The notes under the pieces: generated by a model
Seen by the model: only the letters and a program-made list of their open reading frames with translations
Database searches by the model: none
Told to the model about the DNA's origin: nothing
Position numbers and translations under genes: made by a program
Source of the DNA: Flexamia atlantica
Taxonomy: Eukaryota; Arthropoda; Insecta; Hemiptera; Cicadellidae
Length of the DNA stretch: 64,000 nt
Direction: 5' to 3'
Assembly (NCBI GenBank): GCA_035578135.1
Contig: JAQJVK010000070.1
Location: forward strand, 620,001-684,000
In this document: one piece after another, positions 41,197-53,625 of the stretch
Numbering within the stretch: the first letter of the stretch is position 1
How the letters are laid out: each line of letters begins with the position of its first letter

Positions 41197-41304
41197 ACTT
41201 AGGTTTTGGAAATATGGGTGTTTAGAGTATATGTTGGAAGTGGTAAATAGGGTGATAAAATAGGACCAGAAATTTAGTATTATACCACTCAGGTTACCGT
41301 CAAA
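41197..41304 (+). repeat. Truncated monomer, 108 bp
   Basis: It shares with the monomers at 43611, 50122 and 59656 the junction GGGTG-TTTAGAGTATATGTTGG, but has a further loss that joins GGAAGTG to GTAAATAGGGTGATAAAATAGG. The spacing of flanking ACTTAGG motifs is 108 bp. It is probably a secondarily shortened copy of the 122-bp truncated monomer. Confidence 0.8.
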
Positions 41305-41949
41305 ACTTAGGTTTTGGAAATACGTGTGATTAAAATAGTCGCTTTGGATGTGTGGACAGCGATCCGTCTACGTTTGACATGAAATATAAAATAAATACGG
41401 AAGTGTGCCAACATGACGTACACATAGGGTGATAGAATAGGACCAGAACTTCTGTATTATACCACCCAAGATACCGTAAAAACTTAGGTTTTGGAAATAT
41501 GGCTGCTTAAAGTAGTCGCTTTGCGATGTGCGGACAGCGATTTGTCTAAGTTTGACATGAAATATAAAAAAATACGGAAGCGTGCCAACAAGACTTACAC
41601 ATAGGGTGATAGAATAGGACCAGAACCTCTGTATTATACCAGCCAAGTTACCGTAAAAACTTACGTTTTTGAAACATGGCTGATTAAAGTAGTCGCTTTG
41701 CGATGTGCGGACAGCGATTTGTCTAAGTTTGACACGAAATATAAAATAAATACGGAAGTGTGCCAGCATGACGTACACATAGGGTGATAGAATAGGACCA
41801 GAACTATAGTATTATACCACTCAGGTTACCGTCAAAACTTAGGTTTTGGAAATATGGGTGTTTAAAATAGTCTTTTTGGATGTGTGGACAGCGATCCGCC
41901 TAAGTTTGACATGAAATTTAAAATAAATACGGAAGTGTGCAAGCAAGAC

Positions 41950-44294
41950 GTACACATAGGGTGATAGAATAGGTCCAGAACTTCTGTATTATACCACCCA
42001 AGTTACCGTAAAAACTTAGGTTTTGGAAATATGGGTGATTAAATTTGTCGCTTTGCGATGTGCGGACAGCGATTTGTCTAAGTTTGACATGAAATATAAA
42101 AAAATACGGAAGTGTGCCAGCATGACGTACACATAGGGTGATAGAATAGGACCAAAACTTTACTACTATACGACCCAATTTACCTTAAAAACTAAATTTT
42201 GGAAATATGGGTGATTAAATTAGTCACTATGCGATGTGCGGACAACGATTTGTCAAAGAATGACATGAAATATAAAAATAAATACGGAATTGTGGATACA
42301 TGACGTTCACATAGGGTGATAAAATAGGACCAGATATTTAGTATTATACCACTCAGGTTACCGTCAATACTTAGGTTTTGGAAATACGGGTGATTAAAAT
42401 AGTCGCTTTGGATGTGTGGACAGCGATCCGTCTACGTTTGACATGAAATATAAAATAAATACGGAAGTGTGCCAACATGACGTACACATAGGGTGATAGA
42501 ATAGGACCAGAACTTCTGTGTTATACAACCCAAGTTACCGTAAAAACTTAGGTTTTGGAAATATGGCTGCTTAAAGTAGTCGCTTTGCGATGTGCGGACA
42601 GCGAATTGTCTAAGTTTGACATGAAAAATAACATAAATACGGAAGTGTGCCACCATGACGTACACATAGGATGAAAGAATAGGACCAGAACCTTACTATT
42701 ATACCACCAAAGTTACCGTAAAAAATAGGTTTTGGAAATATACGTGATTAAAGTAGTCTTTTTGCGATGTGCGGACAGCGATTTGTCTAAGTATGACATG
42801 AAATATAAAAAAAATACGGAAGTGTGCCAACATTACGTACACATAGAGTGATAGAATAGGACCAGAACTTCTGTATTATACCACCCAAGTTACCGTAAAA
42901 ACTTAGGTTTTGGAAATATGGTTGATTAAAGTAGTCGCATTGCGATGTGCGGACAGCGATTTGTCTAAGTTGGACATGACATTAAAAAAATACGGAAGTG
43001 TGCCAACATGACTTACACATAGGATGATAGAATAGGACCAGAACTTTACTACTATACCACTCAAGTTACCTTAAAAACTTAGGTCTTGGAAATATGGGTG
43101 ATTAAATTAGTCGCTATGCGATGTGCGGACAACGATTTGTCTAAGTTTGACCTGAAATATAAAAATAAATACGGGATTGTGGGTACATGACGTACACATA
43201 GGGTGATAGAATAGGACCAGAACTATAGTATTATACCACTCAGGTTACCGTCAAAACGTAGGTTTTGGAAATATGGGTGATTAAAATAGTCGCTTTGGAT
43301 GTGTGGACAGCGATCCGCCTAAGTTTGACATGAAATATAAAATAAATACGGAAGTGTGCCAACATTACGTACACATAGGGTGATAGAATAGGACCAGAAC
43401 TTCTGTATTATACCACTCAGGTTACCGTCAAAACGTAGGTTTTGGAAATATGGCTGATTAAAGTAGTCGCTTTGCGATGTGCGGACAGCGATTTGTCTAA
43501 ATTTGACATGAAATACAAAATGAATACGGAAGTTTGCCAACATGACGTACACATAGGATGACAGAATAGGTCCAGAACTTTAGTACTATACCACCGAAGT
43601 TACCTTAAAAACTTAGGTTTTGGAAATATGGGTGTTTAGAGTATATGTTGGAAGTGTGCTAACATGACGTACACATAGGGTGAAAGAATAGGACCAGAAC
43701 TTTAGTACTATACCATCCAAGTTACCTTAAAAACTTAGGTTTTGGAAATATGGGTGATTAAATTAGTCGCTTTGCGATGTGCGGACAGTGATTTGTCTAA
43801 TTTTGACATGTAATATAAAATAAATACGGAAGTGTGCCAGCATGACTTACACATAGGATGAAAGAATAGGACCAGAACTTTAGTACTATACCACACAAGT
43901 TACCGTAAAAACTTAGGTTTTGGAAACATGGGTGATTAAATTAGTCGCTTTGCGATGTGCGGGCAACGATTTGTCAAAGAATGACATAAAATATAAAAAT
44001 TAATACGGAATTATGGATACATGACGTTCACATAGGGTGATAAAATAGGACCAGAAATTTAGTATTATACCACTCAGGTTACCGTCAAAACTTAGGTTTT
44101 GGAAATACGTGTGATTAAAATAGTCGCTTTGGATGTGTGGACAGCGATCCGTCTAAGTATGACATGAAATATAAAAATAAATACGGAAGTGTTTGCAAAC
44201 ATTACGTACACATAGGGTGATAGAATAGGACCAGAACTTCTGTATTATACCACCCAAGTTACCGTAAAAACTTAGGTTTTGGAAATATGGGTGA
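41950..44294. repeat. Duplicated block R1, copy 1 (partner 57995-60339)
   Basis: All landmarks in this block recur at +16045 bp: minus-strand-frame boundaries at 42432/58477 and 43319/59364, and the truncated monomer at 43611/59656. The pair therefore has no net indel for about 2.3 kb. Left of about 41950 and right of about 44294 the two loci differ in monomer class. Parts are also related to 45593-46740 (+3675) and, from about 43134, to 49645-50866 (+6511). Confidence 0.83.
43611..43732 (+). repeat. Truncated monomer, 122 bp (marker copy 1)
   Basis: ACTTAGG motifs at 43611 and 43733 are 122 bp apart. About 71 bases between GGGTG and GGAAGTGTGC are replaced by a 15-base segment, TTTAGAGTATATGTT, a net loss of 56 bp. 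The same junction is present at 50122 and 59656, so all three derive from one event followed by duplication of the surrounding block. Confidence 0.88.
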
Positions 44295-44534
44295 TTAAAT
44301 TAGTCGCTTTGCGATGTGCGGACAGCGATTTGTCTAAGTTTGACATGAAATATAAAAAAATACGGAAGCGTGCCAACAAGACTTACACATAGGGTGATAG
44401 AATAGGACCAGAACTTCTGTATTACACCACCCAAGTTACCGTAAAAACTTACGTTTTGGAAACATGGCTGATTAAAGTAGTCGCTTTACGATGTGCGGAC
44501 AGCGATTTGTCTAAGTTTGACACGAAATATAAAA

Positions 44535-47500
44535 TAAATACGGAAGTGTGCAAGCAAGACGTACACATAGGGTGATAGAATAGGTCCAGAACTTCTGTAT
44601 TATACCACCCAAGTTACCGTAAAAACTTAGGTTTTGGAAATATGGGTGATTAAATTTGTCGCTTTGCGATGTGCGGACAGCGATTTGTCTAAGTTTGACA
44701 TGAAATATAAAAAAATACGGAAGTGTGCCAGCATGACGTACACATAGGGTGATAGAATAGGACCAAAACTTTACTACTATACGACCCAATTTACCTTAAA
44801 AATTAAATTTTGGAAATATGGGTGATTAAATTAGTCACTATGCGATGTGCGGACAACGATTTGTCAAAGAATGACATGAAATATAAAAATAAATACGGAA
44901 TTTCGGATACATGACGTTCACATAGGGTGATAAAATAGGACCAGATATTTAGTATTATACCACTCAGGTTACCGTCAATACTTAGGTTATGGAAATACGG
45001 GTGATTAAAATAGTCGCTTTGGATGTGTGGACAGCGATCCGTCTACGTTTGACATGAAATATAAAATAAATACGGAAGTGTGCCAACATGACGTACACAT
45101 AGGGTGATAGAATAGGACCAGAACTTCTGTATTATACCACCCAAGTTACCGTAAAAACTTAGGTTTTGGAAATATGGCTGCTTAAAGTAGTCGCTTTGCG
45201 ATGTGCGGACAGCGATTTGTCTAAGTTTGACATGAAATATAAAAAAATACGGAAGCGTGCCAACAAGACTTACACATAGGGTGATAGAATAGGACCAGAA
45301 CTTCTGTATTATACCACCCAAGTTACCGTAAAAACTTACGTTTTGGAAACATGGCTGATTAAAGTAGTCGCTTTGCGATGTGCGGACAGCGATTTGTCTA
45401 AGTTTGACACGAAATATAAAATAAATACGGAAGTGTGCCAGCATGACGTACACATAGGGTGATAGAATAGGACCAGAACTATAGTATTATACCACTCAGG
45501 TTACCGTCAAAACTTAGGTTTTGGAAATATGGGTGTTTAAAATAGTCTTTTTGGATGTGTGGACAGCGATCCGCCTAAGTTTGACATGAAATTTAAAATA
45601 AATACGGAAGTGTGCAAGCAAGACGTACACATAGGGTGATAGAATAGGTCCAGAACTTCTGTATTATACCACCCAAGTTACCGTAAAAACTTAGGTTTTG
45701 GAAATATGGGTGATTAAATTTGTCGCTTTGCGATGTGCGGACAGCGATTTGTCTAAGTTTGACATGAAATATAAAAAAATACGGAAGTGTGCCAGCATGA
45801 CGTACACATAGGGTGATAGAATAGGACCAAAACTTTACTACTATACGACCCAATTTACCTTAAAAACTAAATTTTGGAAATATGGGTGATTAAATTAGTC
45901 ACTATGCGATGTGCGGACAACGATTTGTCAAAGAATGACATGAAATATAAAAATAAATACGGAATTGTGGATACATGACGTTCACATAGGGTGATAAAAT
46001 AGGACCAGATATTTAGTATTATACCACTCAGGTTACCGTCAATACTTAGGTTTTGGAAATACGGGTGATTAAAATAGTCGCTTTGGATGTGTGGACAGCG
46101 ATCCGTCTACGTTTGACATGAAATATAAAATAAATACGGAAGTGTGCCAACATGACGTACACATAGGGTGATAGAATAGGACCAGAACTTCTGTGTTATA
46201 CAACCCAAGTTACCGTAAAAACTTAGGTTTTGGAAATATGGCTGCTTAAAGTAGTCGCTTTGCGATGTGCGGACAGCGAATTGTCTAAGTTTGACATGAA
46301 AAATAACATAAATACGGAAGTGTGCCACCATGACGTACACATAGGATGAAAGAATAGGACCAGAACCTTACTATTATACCACCAAAGTTACCGTAAAAAA
46401 TAGGTTTTGAAAATATACGTGATTAAAGTAGTCTTTTTGCGATGTGCGGACAGCGATTTGTCTAAGTATGACATGAAATATAAAAAAAATACGGAAGTGT
46501 GCCAACATTACGTACACATAGAGTGATAGAATAGGACCAGATCTTCTGTATTATACCACCCAAGTTACCGTAAAAACTTAGGTTTTGGAAGTATGGTTGA
46601 TTAAAGTAGTCGCATTGCGATGTGCGGACAGCGATTTGTCTAAGTTGGACATGACATTAAAAAAATACGGAAGTGTGCCAACATGACTTACACATAGGAT
46701 GATAGAATAGGACCAGAACTTTACTACTATACCACTCAAGTTACCTTAAAAACTTAGGTTTTGGAAATATGGGTGATTAAATTAGTCGCTTTGCGATGTG
46801 CGGACAGCGATTTGTCTAAGTTTGACATGAAATATAAAAAAATACGGAAGCGTGCCAACAAGACTTACACATAGGGTGATAGAATAGGACCAGAACTTCT
46901 GTATTACACCACCCAAGTTACCGTAAAAACTTACGTTTTGGAAACATGGCTGATTAAAGTAGTCGCTTTACGATGTGCGGACAGCGATTTGTCTAAGTTT
47001 GACACGAAATATAAAATAAATACGGAAGTGTGCCAGCATGACGTACACATAGGGTGATAGAATAGGACCAGAACTATAGTATTATACCACTCAGGTTACC
47101 GTCAAAACTTAGGTTTTGGAAATATGAGTGTTTAAAATAGTCGCTTTGGATGTGTGGACAGCGATCCGCCTAAGTTTGACATGAAATTTAAAATAAATAC
47201 GGAAGTGTGCAAGCAAGACGTACACATAGGGTGATAGAATAGGTCCAGAACTTCTGTATTATACCACCCAAGTTACCGTAAAAACTTAGGTTTTGGAAAT
47301 ATGGGTGATTAAATTTGTCGCTTTGCGATGTGCGGACAGCGATTTGTCTAAGTTTGACATGAAATATAAAAAAATACGGAAGTGTGCCAGCATGACGTAC
47401 ACATAGGGTGATAGAATAGGACCAAAACTTTACTACTATACGACCCAATTTACCTTAAAAATTAAATTTTGGAAATATGGGTGATTAAATTAGTCACTAT

Positions 47501-49604
47501 GCGATGTGCGGACAACGATTTGTCAAAGAATGACATGAAATATAAAAATAAATACGGAATTTCGGATACATGACGTTCACATAGGGTGATAAAATAGGAC
47601 CAGATATTTAGTATTATACCACTCAGGTTACCGTCACTACTTAGGTTATGGAAATACGGGTGATTAAAATAGTCGCTTTGGATGTGTGGACAGCGATCCG
47701 TCTACGTTTGACATGAAATATAAAATAAATACGGAAGTGTGCCAACATGACGTACACATAGGGTGATAGAATAGGACCAGAACTTCTGTATTATACCACC
47801 CAAGTTACCGTAAAAACTTAGGTTTTGGAAATATGGCTGCTTAAAGTAGTCGCTTTGCGATGTGCGGACAGCGATTTGTCTAAGTTTGACATGAAATATA
47901 AAAAAATACGGAAGCGTGCCAACAAGACTTACACATAGGGTGATAGAATAGGACCAGAACTTCTGTATTATACCACCCAAGTTACCGTAAAAACTTACGT
48001 TTTGGAAACATGGCTGATTAAAGTAGTCGCTTTGCGATGTGCGGACAGCGATTTGTCTAAGTTTGACACGAAATATAAAATAAATACGGAAGTGTGCCAG
48101 CATGACGTACACATAGGGTGATAGAATAGGACCAGAACTATAGTATTATACCACTCAGGTTACCGTCAAAACTTAGGTTTTGGAAATATGGGTGTTTAAA
48201 ATAGTCTTTTTGGATGTGTGGACAGCGATCCGCCTAAGTTTGACATGAAATTTAAAATAAATACGGAAGTGTGCAAGCAAGACGTACACATAGGGTGATA
48301 GAATAGGTCCAGAACTTCTGTATTATACCACCCAAGTTACCGTAAAAACTTAGGTTTTGGAAATATGGGTGATTAAATTTGTCGCTTTGCGATGTGCGGA
48401 CAGCGATTTGTCTAAGTTTGACATGAAATATAAAAAAATACGGAAGTGTGCCAGCATGACGTACACATAGGGTGATAGAATAGGACCAAAACTTTACTAC
48501 TATACGACCCAATTTACCTTAAAAACTAAATTTTGGAAATATGGGTGATTAAATTAGTCACTATGCGATGTGCGGACAACGATTTGTCAAAGAATGACAT
48601 GAAATATAAAAATAAATACGGAATTGTGGATACATGACGTTCACATAGGGTGATAAAATAGGACCAGATATTTAGTATTATACCACTCAGGTTACCGTCA
48701 ATACTTAGGTTTTGGAAATACGGGTGATTAAAATAGTCGCTTTGGATGTGTGGACAGCGATCCGTCTACGTTTGACATGAAATATAAAATAAATACGGAA
48801 GTGTGCCAACATGACGTACACATAGGGTGATAGAATAGGACCAGAACTTCTGTGTTATACAACCCAAGTTACCGTAAAAACTTAGGTTTTGGAAATATGG
48901 CTGCTTAAAGTAGTCGCTTTGCGATGTGCGGACAGCGAATTGTCTAAGTTTGACATGAAAAATAACATAAATACGGAAGTGTGCCACCATGACGTACACA
49001 TAGGATGAAAGAATAGGACCAGAACCTTACTATTATACCACCAAAGTTACCGTAAAAAATAGGTTTTGAAAATATACGTGATTAAAGTAGTCTTTTTGCG
49101 ATGTGCGGACAGCGATTTGTCTAAGTATGACATGAAATATAAAAAAAATACGGAAGTGTGCCAACATTACGTACACATAGAGTGATAGAATAGGACCAGA
49201 TCTTCTGTATTATACCACCCAAGTTACCGTAAAAACTTAGGTTTTGGAAGTATGGTTGATTAAAGTAGTCGCATTGCGATGTGCGGACAGCGATTTGTCT
49301 AAGTTGGACATGACATTAAAAAAATACGGAAGTGTGCCAACATGACTTACACATAGGATGATAGAATAGGACCAGAACTTTACTACTATACCACTCAAGT
49401 TACCTTAAAAACTTAGGTTTTGGAAATATGGGTGATTAAATTAGTCGCTTTGCGATGTGCGGACAGCGATTTGTCTAAGTTTGACATGAAATATAAAAAA
49501 ATACGGAAGCGTGCCAACAAGACTTACACATAGGGTGATAGAATAGGACCAGAACTTCTGTATTACACCACCCAAGTTACCGTAAAAACTTACGTTTTGG
49601 AAAC
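44535..49604. repeat. 15-monomer relation (2659 bp), two ~2.4 kb copies
   Basis: 44535-46945 and 47194-49604 match at a constant offset of 2659 bp, including rare shared variants: AATTTCGGATACATG, CACCATGACG, ATACGTGATTAAAGTAGTCTTT, GGACATGACATTAAA and GAAGTATGGTTG. Just before each copy, monomers with GGAAGCGTGCC and CGCTTTACGATG match at 2482 bp (14 monomers), which shows a one-monomer difference between the flanks. Confidence 0.85.
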
Positions 49605-49644
49605 ATGGGTGATTAAATTAGTCGCTTTGCGATGTGCGGACAGC

Positions 49645-50866
49645 GATTTGTCTAAGTTTGACCTGAAATATAAAAATAAATACGGGATTGTGGGTACATG
49701 ACGTACACATAGGGTGATAGAATAGGACCAGAACTATAGTATTATACCACTCAGGTTACCGTCAAAACGTAGGTTTTGGAAATATGGGTGATTAAAATAG
49801 TCGCTTTGGATGTGTGGACAGCGATCCGCCTAAGTTTGACATGAAATATAAAATAAATACGGAAGTGTGCCAACATTACGTACACATAGGGTGATAGAAT
49901 AGGACCAGAACTTCTGTATTATACCACCCAAGTTACCGTAAAAACTTAGGTTTTGGAAATATGGCTGATTAAAGTAGTCGCTTTGCGATGTGCGGACAGC
50001 GATTTGTCTAAATTTGACATGTAATACAAAATGAATACGGAAGTTTGCCAACATGACGTACACATAGGATGACAGAATAGGTCCAGAACTTTAGTACTAT
50101 ACCACCGAAGTTACCTTAAAAACTTAGGTTTTGGAAATATGGGTGTTTAGAGTATATGTTGGAAGTGTGCTAACATGACGTACACATAGGGTGAAAGAAT
50201 AGGACCAGAACTTTAGTACTATACCATCCAAGTTACCTTAAAAACTTAGGTTTTGGAAATATGGGTGATTAAATTAGTCGCTTTGCGATGTGCGGACAGT
50301 GATTTGTCTAATTTTGACATGTAATATAAAATAAATACGGAAGTGTGCCAGCATGACTTACACATAGGATGAAAGAATAGGACCAGAACTTTAGTACTAT
50401 ACCACACAAGTTACCGTAAAAACTTAGGTTTTGGAAACATGGGTGATTAAATTAGTCGCTTTGCGATGTGCGGGCAACGATTTGTCAAAGAATGACATAA
50501 AATATAAAAATAAATACGGAATTATGGATACATGACGTTCACATAGGGTGATAAAATAGGACCAGAAATTTAGTATTATACCACTCAAGTTACCGTCAAA
50601 ACTTAGGTTTTGGAAATACGTGTGATTAAAATAGTCGCTTTGGATGTGTGGACAGCGATCCGTCTAAGTATGACATGAAATATAAAAATAAATACGGAAG
50701 TGTTTGCAAACATTACGTACACATAGGGTGATAGAATAGGACCAGAACTTCTGTATTATACCACCCAAGTTACCGTAAAAACTTAGGTTTTGGAAATATG
50801 GGTGATTAAATTAGTCGCTTTGCGATGTGCGGACAGCGATTTGTCTAAGTTTGACATGAAATATAA
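49645..50866. repeat. Duplicated block R1, partial copy (offset 6511 bp from 43134)
   Basis: From GACCTGAAATAT onward the sequence follows 43134-44355 with constant offset, including GTGGGTACATG, the truncated monomer and GTGTTTGCAAACATT. On the left it is joined directly to the 15-monomer repeat at about 49604-49645. On the right it leaves the partner at about 50868. Confidence 0.83.
50122..50243 (+). repeat. Truncated monomer, 122 bp (marker copy 2)
   Basis: Same length and same TTTAGAGTATATGTT junction as 43611-43732. Flanking ACTTAGG motifs start at 50122 and 50244. Flanking rare variants (GACAGAATAGGTCC before, GTGAAAGAATAGG after) are also shared. Confidence 0.88.
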
Positions 50867-53625
50867 AATAAATACGGAAGTGTGCCAGCATGACGTAAAT
50901 ATAGGGTGATAGAATAGGACCAGAACTATAGTATTATACCACTCACGTTACCGTCAAAACTTACGTTTTGGAAATACGAGTGATTAAAATAGTCGCTTTG
51001 GATGTGAGGACAGCGATCCGCCTAGGTTTGACATAAAATATAAAATAAATACGGAAGAGTGTGCCAACACTACGTACACATAGGGTGATAGAATAGGACC
51101 AGAACTTCTGTATTATACCACCCAAGTTACCGTAAAAACTTACGTTTTGGAAACATGGCTGATTAAAGTAGTCGCTTTGCGATGTGCGGACAGCGATTTG
51201 TCTAAGTTTGACATGAAATATAAAAAAAATACGAAGTGTGCCAACAAGACTTACACATAGGGTGATAGAATAGGACCAGAACTTCTGTATTATACCACCC
51301 AAGTTACCGTAAAAATTTAGGTTTTGGAAATATCGGTGATTAAATTAGTCGCTTTGCGATGTGCGGACAGCGATTTGTCTAAGTTTGACATGAAATTTTA
51401 AATAAATACGGAAGTGTGCAAGCAAGACGTACACATAGGTTGATAGAAAAGGTCCAGAACTTCTGTATTATACCACCCAAGTTACCGTAAAAACTTAGGT
51501 TTTGGAAATATGGGTGATTAAATTAGTCGCTTTGCGATGTGCGGACAGCGATTTGTCTAAGTTTGACATTAAATATAAAAAAATACGGAAGTGTGCCAAC
51601 ATGACGTACACATAGGATGATAGAATAGGACCAAAACTTTACTAATATACGACCCAAGTTACTTAAAAACTTAATTTTGGAAATATGGGTGATTAAATTA
51701 GTCACTATGCGATGTGCGGACAACGATTTGTCAAAGAATGACATGAAATATAAAAATAAATACGGAATTTTGGATACATGACGTAAACATAGGGTGATAA
51801 AATAGGACCAGAAATTTATTATTATACCACTCAGGTTACCGTCAAAACTTAGGTTTTGGAAATACGTGTGATTAAAATAGTCGCTTTGGATGTGTGGACA
51901 GCGATCCGTCTAAGTATGACATGAAATATAAAAATAAATACGGAAGTGTTTGCCAACATTACGTAAACATAGGGTGATAGAATAGGTCCAGAACTTCTGT
52001 ATTATACCACCCAAGTTACCGTAAAAACTTAGGTTTTGGAAATATGGGTGATTAAATTAGTCACTATGCGATATGCGGACAACGATTTGTCAAAGAATGA
52101 CATAAAAAATAAAAATAAATACGGAATTTTGGATACATGACGTTCACATAGGGTGATAAAATAGGACCAGAAATTTATTATTATACCACTCAGGTTACCG
52201 TCAAAACTTAGGTTTTGGAAATACGTGTGATTAAAATAGTCGCTTTGGATGTGTGGACAGCGATCCGTCTAAGTATGACATGAAATATAAAAAAAATACG
52301 GAAGTGTGCTAACAAGACTTACACATAGGGTGATAGAATAGGAACAGAACTTCTGTATTATACCACCCAAGTTACCGTAAAAATTTAGGTTTTGGAAATA
52401 TCGGTGATTAAATTAGTCGCTTTGCGATGTGCGGACAGCGATTTGTCTAAGTTTGACATGAAATATAAAAAAATACGGAAGTGTGCTAACAAGACTTACA
52501 CATAGGGTGATAGAATAGGACCAGAACTTCTGTATTATACCACCCAAGTTACCGTAAAAATTTAGGTTTTGGAAATATCGGTGATTAAATTAGTCGCTTT
52601 GCGATGTGCGGACAGCGATTTGTCTAAACTTGACATGAAATATAAAAAAAATACGGAAGTGTGCTAACAAGACTTACACATAGGGTGATAGAATAGGACC
52701 AGAACTTCTGTATTATACCACCCAAGTTACCGTAAAAATTTAAGTTTTGGAAATATCGGTGATTAAATTAGTCGCTTTGCGATGTGCGGACAGCGATTTG
52801 TCTAAGTTTGACATGAAATATAAAATAAATACGGAAGTGTGCCAGCATGACATACACATAGGGTGATAGAATAGGACCAGAACTATAGTATTATACCACT
52901 CAGGTTACCGTCAAAACTTAGGTTTTGGAAATATGGGTGATTAAAATAGTCGCTTTGGATGTGTGGACAGCGATCCGCCTAAGTTTGACATGAAATTTAA
53001 AATAAATACGGAAGTGTGCAAGCAAGACGTAAACATAGCGTGATAGAATAAGTCCAGAACTTCTGTATTATACCACCCAAGTTACCGTAAAAACTTAGGT
53101 TTTGGAAATATGGATGATTAAATTAGTCGCTTGGCGATGTGCGGACAGCGATTTGTCTAAGTTTGACATGAAATATAATAAAAATTCGGAAGTGTGCCAA
53201 CATGACGTACACATAGGGTGATAGAATAGGACCAGAACTTCTGTATTATACAACCCAAGTTACCGTAAAAACTTAGGTTTTGGAAATATGGGTGATTAAA
53301 TTAGTCGCTTTGCGATGTGCGGACAGCGATTTGTCTAAGTTTGACATGAAATATAAAATAAATACGGAAGTGTGCCAGCATGACGTACACATAGGGTGAT
53401 AGAATAGGACCAGAACTATAGTATTATACCACTCAGGTTACCGTCAAAACTTAGGTTTTGGAAATATGGGTGATTAAAATAGTCGCTTTGGATGTGGGGA
53501 CAGCGATCCGCCTAAGTTTGACATGAAATTTAAAATAAATACGGAAGTGTGCTAGCAAGACGTACACATAGGGTGATAGAATAGGTCCAGAACTTCTGTA
53601 TTATACCACCCAAGTTACCGTAAAA
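50867..53625. repeat. Domain of local one- and two-monomer amplification
   Basis: A class E monomer with GGAATTTTGGATACATG and GAAATTTATTATTATACC appears twice about 359 bp apart (51732 and 52091). It is followed by three consecutive near-identical monomers. A GAAGAGTGTGCC insertion is seen near 51053. No long HOR is evident and no gene is present. Confidence 0.75.
52306..52838. repeat. Three consecutive near-identical monomers
   Basis: GTGCTAACAAGACTTACACA starts at 52306, 52483 and 52661. Each is followed by TAAAAATTTAGG (or its TAAG variant) and GGAAATATCGGTGATTAAATT. The copies differ at only a few bases, such as GGAACAGAAC and CTAAACTTGAC. This is a short run of monomer-level homogenisation inside an array otherwise built of mixed classes. 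Confidence 0.8.

Larger units (their letters stand above)
32136..41949. repeat. Least homogenised domain of the array
   Basis: Monomers of all classes are mixed with many private substitutions, and I see no multi-kilobase period. Local adjacent duplications exist (39761-40114). Short indels are frequent, including a six-base loss at about 33907 and AAAAAATAGG linkers near 38890 and 40486. The domain separates the left set of HORs from a differently composed right set. No gene is present in these 9.8 kb. Confidence 0.72.

Noticed and set aside
41197..41304. Possible transposon insertion at the short, odd monomer
   Set aside because: The piece is explained by deletions within monomers. There are no terminal repeats, target-site duplication or foreign sequence beyond the 15-base filler.
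32136..41949. Hidden gene or unique sequence in the less ordered middle region
   Set aside because: Every stretch examined still follows the satellite consensus monomer by monomer. Only substitutions and short indels were found.
44895..44915. CENP-B-box-like TTCGGATACATGACG
   Set aside because: It fails the box pattern at the required A and CGGG positions, and the TTCG arises from a rare variant. No canonical box was found on either strand of the consensus.
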